Source: [Pasteurella] aerogenes (GTDB lineage Bacteria > Pseudomonadota > Gammaproteobacteria > Enterobacterales > Pasteurellaceae). Taken from it: a DNA stretch of 64,000 nucleotides. A program made the translations under genes and the position numbers. The stretch is from assembly GCA_900637275.1 (NCBI GenBank), contig LR134362.1, positions 806,001 through 870,000 of the forward strand, read 5' to 3'. Of the stretch, positions 57,682 through 64,000 are shown in pieces. The notes beneath the pieces are model-generated. The model was not told the DNA's origin. It saw only the letters and a program-made list of their open reading frames with translations, and made no database searches. Within the stretch, counting starts at the first letter, position 1. Each line of letters begins with the position of its first letter.

Positions 57682-58146
57682 TTACTTAACCAACGTAAAG
57701 GTTTTTGTTGGGAGTGATACACCATTGACGGTCACATCCAGTTTATATTCCCCTAGCGGATCGCTTTTATCAAATTTCCAACAACGACGAATAAATTCAT
57801 TATTAATTGCCGCCGCTGCCACTTGTTTGATCGTATAGACTTTGCCACTTTTATCCGCATCTACCGAAGAATTATTATCACCGATCACCGTAAAACGTTC
57901 CGGACCGGTCATCACTTCAACTACATTATTCTTGACCGAAATTGGCACGCCTACGACTTCCCAACATAAATTTAATTTTGCATTACTCACGGAATAAGTC
58001 GTTGTATTAAGTGATTTTAATACATTGCCACCGGTTTCAACTGTACTTAGATAAATTGTCGGCGCTGATGGCGCAGCCGGCGTAACGGTTTCAGCCATCG
58101 CATTCGTGGCTAACAATGCCATAAACAAAGAAAGATATTTTTTCAT
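57682..58146 (-). CDS. Periplasmic protein of unknown function, 154 aa
   Basis: Start at 58146 (AGGAAC upstream). Signal peptide MKKYLSLFMALLATNAMA then mature ETVTPAAPSAPTIYLS. Beta-rich with two Cys (LNLCWEVVG and RRCWKFDK) that may form a disulfide. No family recognised; looks like a small adhesin/pilin-assembly-like or envelope protein but without diagnostic motifs. Confidence 0.7.
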   Translation of the reverse strand: MKKYLSLFMALLATNAMAETVTPAAPSAPTIYLSTVETGGNVLKSLNTTTYSVSNAKLNLCWEVVGVPISVKNNVVEVMTGPERFTVIGDNNSSVDADKSGKVYTIKQVAAAAINNEFIRRCWKFDKSDPLGEYKLDVTVNGVSLPTKTFTLVK

Positions 58147-58238
58147 ATAAATTGTTCCTAGTGTTATCTCCCAATGGAGAAGCAAATTGTAATGAATTCA
58201 CCGCATAAATGCAAAAAACTTCTGGATAAAACGCCAAT

Positions 58239-58283
58239 AAAGTGCGGTCAAAATTTGCATGATTTTTTGACCGCACTTTTTTA
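58239..58283. terminator. Terminator made of two inverted uptake signals
   Basis: AAAGTGCGGTCAAAA (58239-58253) pairs with TTTTGACCGCACTTT (58265-58279). It overlaps the end of ribE. Confidence 0.8.
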
Positions 58284-58892
58284 TTTTCTGACCGCCATAT
58301 AACGCTCAACCGTATCGACAATCGCTTGGGTTTGTGGGTCGATTTCAATATTCACTAAATCCCCAATCTCACGTTTTCCGATAAGGGTACGATGCAAGGT
58401 TTCTGGGATTAAATTAACGCAAAAAGATTGCGCTTTGACTTCGCCGATAGTCAAACTGATCCCGTCAATGGCAATAAACCCTTTGGTTAATACATATTTC
58501 ATCATGTCTGCATTTGGCAACTCAAACCAAATTTGCAAATTATTTGCCGACGGAAGGCGTTCTACAACTTTGGCAGTACAATAAACATGACCGGATAAAA
58601 TATGCCCACCAATTTCATCTCCCATTTTCATGGCGCGTTCGATATTGACCAAATCTCCTACTTTAATTTGTCCTAAATTAGTGATTTTTAAGGTTTCTTG
58701 CATTAAATCAAAACTTACTAAATCCTGATTAATTTCAGTGACGGTTAAACACACGCCATTATTTGCCACGGAGGCACCAATTTCCAAATCGGCTAATAAT
58801 TCTTGTGGCATTTTAACAATCTGTGTTCTAAAATTAGATTTTTCATCAATAGAATGAATTTGAGCTGTTCCCTGAACAATTCCTGTAAACAT
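58281..58892 (-). CDS. ribE: Riboflavin synthase, alpha subunit
   Basis: 203 residues. MFTGIVQGTAQIHSID is the invariant start; the second lumazine-binding half begins GHILSGHVYCTAKV. Converts two molecules of 6,7-dimethyl-8-ribityllumazine to riboflavin plus a pyrimidine. Divergent from the MATE gene, an arrangement also seen in E. coli and Haemophilus. Confidence 0.95.
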   Translation of the reverse strand: MFTGIVQGTAQIHSIDEKSNFRTQIVKMPQELLADLEIGASVANNGVCLTVTEINQDLVSFDLMQETLKITNLGQIKVGDLVNIERAMKMGDEIGGHILSGHVYCTAKVVERLPSANNLQIWFELPNADMMKYVLTKGFIAIDGISLTIGEVKAQSFCVNLIPETLHRTLIGKREIGDLVNIEIDPQTQAIVDTVERYMAVRK

Positions 58893-59000
58893 AACGTATT
58901 TTCTCTCTTATCTTAATGGATTATGATCGTAAAACGGTGAAACATATACATACTTCCCCACCACCGTCAATGCGATTAGTATAACAAACTCGGATCTTTT

Positions 59001-60395
59001 ATGAAATTAACTCCTATCAAAGAATATCATGTAGAAGCAAAAAAATTAATTGCCATCGCTATTCCCATTTTATTGGCGCAAATCGCACAAAATTCGATGG
59101 GATTGGTCGATACGATCATGGCGGGACGCGTAAGTGCGGTCGATATGGCAGCAATTTCTGTCGGTGCCTCCATTTGGTTACCCCTTGTGCTATTTGGCCA
59201 CGGGCTTTTATTAGCATTACCACCCAGCATTTCCTATCTCAACGGATCAGGAAAACGCCATAAAATCGCCCACCAAATTCGCCAAGGATTATGGGTCGTG
59301 ATATTTGCCTCCATTCCGTTGGGGGTGCTAATTTATTATAGCGATTTCGTTATCTCGCTTATGCAAATGGAGGATAAATTAGCGCAGATCACCATTGGTT
59401 ATTTGCACGCCATGCTATGGGGATTACCCGGTTATTTGCTGATGGTCAATTATCGCTGCTTAAATGATGGAATCGCTAAAACTAAACCGGCAATGGTGAT
59501 TACCTTTTTGGGCTTATTATTAAATATCCCACTTAATTATATTTTTATTTACGGTAAATTTGGTATTCCGGCGTTTGGAGCGGTAGGATGCGGTATTGCT
59601 ACCGCTATCGTCAATTGGATGATGTGTTTAATGATGGTGTTTTACTGTACCAAAGCGAAAAACCAACGAGATTTGCAAATTTTCACCCCGATCATGGAAA
59701 AACCGGATTGGGTAACATTAAATAAACTTTTTCGTTTAGGTGGACCGATTGCGATTGCGCTTTTTTGCGAGGTTGCTTTATTTGCCTTAACTGCTCTGCT
59801 ACTTTCTCCATTAGGTACAGAAGTGGTCGCCAGCCATCAAATTGCCTTAAATACCAGTTCCTTTATTTTTATGCTACCGATGTCATTAGGCATGGCAGCA
59901 ACGATTTTAGTTGGTCAACGTTTAGGCGAAGGCTCTCCATTAAACGCCAAACAAGTGTCTTATGCGGCTTTAGCTGTCGGATTATCTATCGCAGCGCTCA
60001 CTGCCTTAATTACCGTTTTGTTCCGTTATCAAATTGCAGCTATTTTCGTTAATGACGAAACGGTCATTAACATGGCAACGGGTTTATTATTAATCGCCGC
60101 GCTTTATCAATTTTCCGATACGGTACAAGTGGTTTCTGGAGGCGCATTACGTGGCTACAAAGACACCAAAGCCATACTTTATATCACCCTATTTTGTTAT
60201 TGGATAGTTGGTATGCCGATCGGCTATACTTTAGCAAGAACGGATATATTATTCCCCTCTATGGGCGCGGCAGGATTTTGGATTGGATTTGTCATCAGCC
60301 TGACCGCCGCCGCGGTGTTATTATTATGGCGAATGCGTAAAATTCAATCCTTATCGGATGAACAACTTTTGCTAAAATTGGAAAAATTAAAATGA
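59001..60395 (+). CDS. mdtK: MATE family multidrug efflux pump NorM/MdtK
   Basis: 464 residues, twelve helices in two bundles; LAQIAQNSMGLVDTIMAGRVSAVDMAAISVG and SHQIALNTSSFIFMLPMSLGMAATILVGQRLGEG are MATE signatures with the conserved ion-coupling Asp in helix 1. Exports cationic drugs in exchange for sodium or protons. The 3' end overlaps the next gene by 4 bp (ATGA). Confidence 0.94.
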   Translation: MKLTPIKEYHVEAKKLIAIAIPILLAQIAQNSMGLVDTIMAGRVSAVDMAAISVGASIWLPLVLFGHGLLLALPPSISYLNGSGKRHKIAHQIRQGLWVVIFASIPLGVLIYYSDFVISLMQMEDKLAQITIGYLHAMLWGLPGYLLMVNYRCLNDGIAKTKPAMVITFLGLLLNIPLNYIFIYGKFGIPAFGAVGCGIATAIVNWMMCLMMVFYCTKAKNQRDLQIFTPIMEKPDWVTLNKLFRLGGPIAIALFCEVALFALTALLLSPLGTEVVASHQIALNTSSFIFMLPMSLGMAATILVGQRLGEGSPLNAKQVSYAALAVGLSIAALTALITVLFRYQIAAIFVNDETVINMATGLLLIAALYQFSDTVQVVSGGALRGYKDTKAILYITLFCYWIVGMPIGYTLARTDILFPSMGAAGFWIGFVISLTAAAVLLLWRMRKIQSLSDEQLLLKLEKLK

Positions 60396-61444
60396 GAAAA
60401 ACAAAAACCATCAATGTAGGAATTGCCGGCTTTGGTATGTCGGCAAAAACTTTTCATCTGCCATTTTTAATCCTTGATTCGCGTTTTCAAGTCAAAAAAG
60501 TCTTTGAGCGCCGAAGTCATCATGCCGAACAGCAATTTTCTGGGATTACCTCGGTACAAGAATTTGAGGCATTATTAAGCGATGAAATTGATTTAGTCGT
60601 GATTACCACACCAAATCAAACTCATTATGATTTTTGCAAACGTGCTATTTTAGCTGGTAAACATGTGATTGTTGAGAAACCATTAACAATTTATGCCAAA
60701 GATGCCTCTGAACTGGCTTTATTAGCTAAAGAAAAAAATGTGACGTTGTCCGTTTTCCAAAATCGACGTTGGGATAATGGTGCCTTAACGGTGAAACAAT
60801 TGGTGAAAAATCAAACTCTCGGCGATATTGTGGATTATGAAATTCGTTATGAACGTTTTAGCCAAACTTTAAATCGCAAACAATGGAAAGAAACCGGTGA
60901 GTTCGGTACAGGATTAGTTTACGATTTGGGCGTGCATTTAATCGATCATGTTGTGGATTTATTCGGAATTCCGACCGCACTTTATGCCGATTTACGTTGC
61001 CAACATGAGGGAGGCAAAGCGGATGATAATTTTAGAATTACCTTCTATTATGCCGATAAGAATGTTGTGATGTCCGCCACGAAATACGCACGGGAAGCCG
61101 CGCCACATATTATTTTACAAGGGAAATCAGGATCTTATATTAAACCTACTTTAGACAATCAAGAAAGTTTATTGCTTGCCGGCATCCGTCCTTGTGATAA
61201 TTGGAATCAAGAGCCAGAAACCCAATGGGGAACCTTACATACGGAAATCAACGGTGAAATCGTGCGCCACAAATTAGAAAGTGTACGTGGCAATTATCAA
61301 GCCTATTATGACAATATTTATCAGGTATTATGCGAAAACCAAGAGTTAATCGTCACGCCGCAACAAGCCATCACTGTTCTCAAATTAATTGAGTTGGTTT
61401 ATCAAAGTGCAAAGTGCGGTCAAAAAATAGAAATTATTTTATAA
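60392..61444 (+). CDS. Gfo/Idh/MocA family oxidoreductase (YdgJ/YhhX-like)
   Basis: 350 residues. NADP-binding start VGIAGFGMSAKTFHLPF, EKPLT with the conserved Lys, and YDLGVHLIDHVVDLFG with the catalytic-site His/Asp. Oxidises or reduces an unidentified sugar or cyclitol. Coupled translation with the MATE gene through the ATGA overlap. Confidence 0.88.
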   Translation: MRKTKTINVGIAGFGMSAKTFHLPFLILDSRFQVKKVFERRSHHAEQQFSGITSVQEFEALLSDEIDLVVITTPNQTHYDFCKRAILAGKHVIVEKPLTIYAKDASELALLAKEKNVTLSVFQNRRWDNGALTVKQLVKNQTLGDIVDYEIRYERFSQTLNRKQWKETGEFGTGLVYDLGVHLIDHVVDLFGIPTALYADLRCQHEGGKADDNFRITFYYADKNVVMSATKYAREAAPHIILQGKSGSYIKPTLDNQESLLLAGIRPCDNWNQEPETQWGTLHTEINGEIVRHKLESVRGNYQAYYDNIYQVLCENQELIVTPQQAITVLKLIELVYQSAKCGQKIEIIL

Positions 61445-61448
61445 ACAA

Positions 61449-61467
61449 GAATAATTCTCATTGTTGA
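61449..61467. promoter_or_regulatory. Fur box upstream of the TonB receptor
   Basis: AGAATAATTCTCATTGTTG matches the GATAATGATTCTCATT-type Fur core. A second, inverted AATGAGAATTAT at 61512-61523 abuts the start codon, so iron-bound Fur should block both transcription and initiation. Confidence 0.7.
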
Positions 61468-61523
61468 AATTAATTTTATCCGCTATAATCCAGCGGATTT
61501 TAATTTTTACAAATGAGAATTAT

Positions 61524-63686
61524 ATGCAATTTAAAATTAAGTTAATTTATACCGCACTTTTTAGCAGCATTCCTTGTTATTCTTTTGCTCTTAAAGCTGA
61601 AACCTATCAGCTAGCACAAGATGGGCTTGAACAAATTGATGTCGTCACTGAATTGGAGAGTTTCAAAGCTACAGACAAGCTCAAATCCGATGTCAATTTA
61701 AGTTTACTTGGAAAACAATTGGCGTTTACCTCACCTATTTCCGTCTTAAATTATGATGAACGTGCCTTTCAAGAAAAATCACCACGTAATATGGTTGATG
61801 CTATTGCCAAAACTGATGCTTCCGTGATGAATTTTGGAGGTGAAAGCAATACTCTCTCAGGTTTATATGTTCGTAATTTACAATTAGATATGCGACAAGT
61901 GAGCGTCAATGGGCTTGCCGGTTTATATTCCACGTATAATTCTCCAGTGGCAGCAGTGGCATCGGCACAATTGATCAAAGGAGCGTCAACTGCCACAACG
62001 GGAATGGATCCAGAAGGTTCTGCCGGCGCATCCATGAATGTGGAAACCAAACGTGCCACAGATGACGATATTAATAAGCTCGGTTTTGCTTGGTTTAGCA
62101 ATAATCGCTTGCAAGAATCTTTCGATTTTGGGCGACGTTTCGGTGAAAATAATGCGTGGGGCATTCGGATTAACGGTTTATATCGTGATGGCGATACTGC
62201 ACGTCATGATTACGCTGAACGCAATAAAGAATTTTCTATTGGCGCAGATTATCGAGGTGACAAATTACGTGTCGGCGTGGATTATCTGTATGCCAAACGA
62301 ACAACGCAAGGTGGACGCGCCAGATTACAGGATCTGCAAAACCTCACCTACTCTATTCCGGCAGCACCGGACGGGAAAACTAATCTCAATCCCGCTTGGA
62401 TTGGACAACGTACAAAAGACGAAAGTATCATTGCTACCTTTGAATATGATTTACCTTACAATATGATGCTTTCTGGTGGCATTGGGCATATGGAATCTCG
62501 TTATGACGGTGCATTTGGTCAAATTACTTCGATTAAAGCCAATGGCGATTTTGATGTATCAGGTATTCGTGGAATTGACTTTCGTTCTAGAACAACCAGT
62601 GGCAACTTAAAATTGCAAGGCGAATGGGAAACGGGGTCTATTTTGCATAATTGGAATTTAGCATTCGATTCTGTTGTACGCCAACGTGATCATGATCAAA
62701 GCGAGAAAACGAATGGAAAAATCAGTGGCAATTCAATTTATCACCCCATTTTCTCTGATTTAAAGAATTTTGCCTTAGTCGCCAATACACAGGGGGCAGA
62801 TAATGAATTTTCGGCGCAAAGTCTAGCGTTTTCTGATACGCTCGGATTCGTCAATAACCAACTTCGCTTCACCTTAGGTGGGCGTTTCCAATGGATTAAA
62901 CAATCGAATTTTAGCGAAAATAAAGAAGTTCGCTCAAATCGTTTCAGCCCGATGCTTACCTTGGCTTATGTTCCGAATGCCAATCTGATTTTCTATGCTA
63001 ATTATCTGGAAGATTTAGAACCGGGAACAGTGGATTATGATACCGGAAGTATGAATAATCCGCGTGTTAGTCGACAAATTGAAGTTGGTATGCGGCAAAA
63101 TTGGCGCGATTGGCTGACAACAAGCTTAAGCGTTTATCAAATTAAACGTCCGGGCATTATTCGCGGAGCCAAAGGCAGCGACTTAGCGCTTTATGCTGGT
63201 CAAGAACAAGGAACCGAACGCAATCGAGGAATTGAATTTAACGCCTATTTGAATACACCGGATAATCGCCTACGTTCCGCAATTGGTATTAGCTACAATC
63301 AAGCTAAAGTATTCGATTTTCCAACTTATGCCGATACTATTGTAGATGGTGTTCAAGTAACTAGCCCTCATTGGATTGTGAAAGCGAATGTCGAATGGGA
63401 TACACCAATGATCCCGCGCTTAACCCTCAATGCCAGTGTACAACATTACGGAAAATCTTACCAAGATACCGCTGCCAATTATAAATTGCCCTCTTATACG
63501 CTCATTGACGTTGGTGCCAAATACCAACTTAAACTGGCGGAAAAACAAGAAGTTACCCTTCGTTTTGGCGTGGAAAACTTGTTTAATAAACATTATTGGC
63601 AAGTACAACGTGGACAATACGATCGCAGCTTTGCTGTATTAGGAATGCCGCGTACTTATTGGTTCAATGCTGAATATTCATTTTAA
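61524..63686 (+). CDS. TonB-dependent siderophore receptor
   Basis: 720 residues from the ATG at 61524 (GAG ribosome site). Signal peptide to about residue 25, TonB box near EQIDVVT (residues 36-42), plug domain (NMVDAIAKTDASVMNFGG, AQLIKGASTATTGMDPEGSAGASMNVETKR), then a beta barrel ending in YWFNAEYSF with C-terminal Phe. Resembles ferric-hydroxamate or catecholate receptors; ligand not decidable. The ABC protein that follows may act on the same substrate. Confidence 0.9.
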   Translation: MQFKIKLIYTALFSSIPCYSFALKAETYQLAQDGLEQIDVVTELESFKATDKLKSDVNLSLLGKQLAFTSPISVLNYDERAFQEKSPRNMVDAIAKTDASVMNFGGESNTLSGLYVRNLQLDMRQVSVNGLAGLYSTYNSPVAAVASAQLIKGASTATTGMDPEGSAGASMNVETKRATDDDINKLGFAWFSNNRLQESFDFGRRFGENNAWGIRINGLYRDGDTARHDYAERNKEFSIGADYRGDKLRVGVDYLYAKRTTQGGRARLQDLQNLTYSIPAAPDGKTNLNPAWIGQRTKDESIIATFEYDLPYNMMLSGGIGHMESRYDGAFGQITSIKANGDFDVSGIRGIDFRSRTTSGNLKLQGEWETGSILHNWNLAFDSVVRQRDHDQSEKTNGKISGNSIYHPIFSDLKNFALVANTQGADNEFSAQSLAFSDTLGFVNNQLRFTLGGRFQWIKQSNFSENKEVRSNRFSPMLTLAYVPNANLIFYANYLEDLEPGTVDYDTGSMNNPRVSRQIEVGMRQNWRDWLTTSLSVYQIKRPGIIRGAKGSDLALYAGQEQGTERNRGIEFNAYLNTPDNRLRSAIGISYNQAKVFDFPTYADTIVDGVQVTSPHWIVKANVEWDTPMIPRLTLNASVQHYGKSYQDTAANYKLPSYTLIDVGAKYQLKLAEKQEVTLRFGVENLFNKHYWQVQRGQYDRSFAVLGMPRTYWFNAEYSF

Positions 63687-63696
63687 TCATATCGCA

Positions 63697-63729
63697 AACA
63701 AAGGGGATAACCGCCCCTTTGTTGTTTTT
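63697..63729 (+). terminator. Terminator after the receptor gene
   Basis: AACAAAGGGG pairs with CCCCTTTGTT (63714-63723), then GTTTTT. Confidence 0.7.
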
Positions 63730-63752
63730 CACCTTTTAACTCGGAATAAAAA

Positions 63753-64000
63753 ATGAATTGGCAAACGGAATTAAATCACAGTTTTACATGGATTTTGACC
63801 GCACTTTTTTGGCTGACCGCAGGATTTTTCACTTTCTGCTTTGCGTTGAAACGCACTACTTTCGGAAAAAAATTCAGCTTACTGAATCAAGCCTGCATAG
63901 ATAACTCCTCAAAAATAAAATTGATCGGTCTTATCCTAATTTTATTTACGCTTATTTTACTTGAAGTACGCATGAGCGTGTTAAATACCTATTTTTACAA
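63753..64000 (+). CDS. SbmA/BacA-like ABC membrane protein, N-terminal part (cut by window end)
   Basis: 82 codons visible: MNWQTELNHSFTWILTALFWL, hydrophobic helix, ALKRTTFGKKF, second helix (LIGLILILFTLILLEVRMSVLNTYFY). The VRMSVLNTYFY segment is characteristic of the SbmA/BacA/YddA family of membrane proteins, some fused to ABC ATPases. An uptake signal lies within the coding sequence (63798-63806). It probably works with the receptor upstream in siderophore or peptide handling; inference from position. Confidence 0.6.
   Translation, partial: MNWQTELNHSFTWILTALFWLTAGFFTFCFALKRTTFGKKFSLLNQACIDNSSKIKLIGLILILFTLILLEVRMSVLNTYFY

Noticed and set aside
60740..60752. GTGACGTTGTCCG, resembling matS
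   Set aside because: Two mismatches in the conserved right half; lies in a conserved coding region of the oxidoreductase.

Overview
The window is chromosomal DNA of a Pasteurellaceae species. It contains many copies of the Haemophilus-type DNA uptake signal (AAGTGCGGT / ACCGCACTT), often as inverted pairs that form terminators. Core genes (mukFEB, sbcB, two ferritins, fnr-uspE, ribE-norM) fit Pasteurella, Haemophilus or Aggregatibacter; I cannot fix the species.

Positions 1-27.8 kb are the right-hand part of a lambda-like siphophage prophage, read almost entirely left to right: end of rusA, antiterminator Q, a late promoter with an immediate terminator, a lysis cassette (holin, SAR endolysin, Rz with Rz1 embedded), a cos-like site, terminase, head genes (gpW-like, portal, a protease-capsid fusion, decoration protein), tail genes (FII, Z, U, V, G/T with a frameshift heptamer, tape measure, M, L, K, I, J). 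Small cassettes that do not belong to the morphogenetic core interrupt the series: a minus-strand gene, two antirepressors with structured leaders, a lipoprotein, and small membrane proteins. The prophage ends with a minus-strand HTH regulator and a 25-bp copy of the 3' end of ssrA (tmRNA) as attachment site. Beyond it lies a second, wrecked element: a truncated P4-type integrase joined to baseplate gene remnants (28.2-29.6 kb).

29.6-36.1 kb is accessory: an OafA-like acyltransferase, then a roughly 4.2-kb foreign block (frameshifted LysR regulator, NAD(P)H oxidoreductase, periplasmic protein, gene fragments, a degenerate Ais-like phosphatase) bracketed by a perfect 86-bp duplication of the mukF promoter region.

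36.1-64 kb is core chromosome: mukFEB, a DMT permease, sbcB, putAP, a patatin-like protein, two pirins, two ferritins, fnr, uspE, ribE, a MATE pump, an oxidoreductase, a Fur-boxed TonB receptor and the start of an SbmA/BacA-like ABC protein.

The main discovery is that this is the replication terminus. A 28-bp sequence at 50846-50873 in the gene-free gap upstream of putA matches E. coli dif at 25 of 28 positions. Three exact matS (MatP-binding) motifs, one of them inside the 5' end of mukB, and one near-match lie 5-7 kb apart around it. The KOPS-like octamers I found point toward dif from both sides. The condensin operon, the MatP sites and the dimer-resolution site therefore sit together within about 20 kb.
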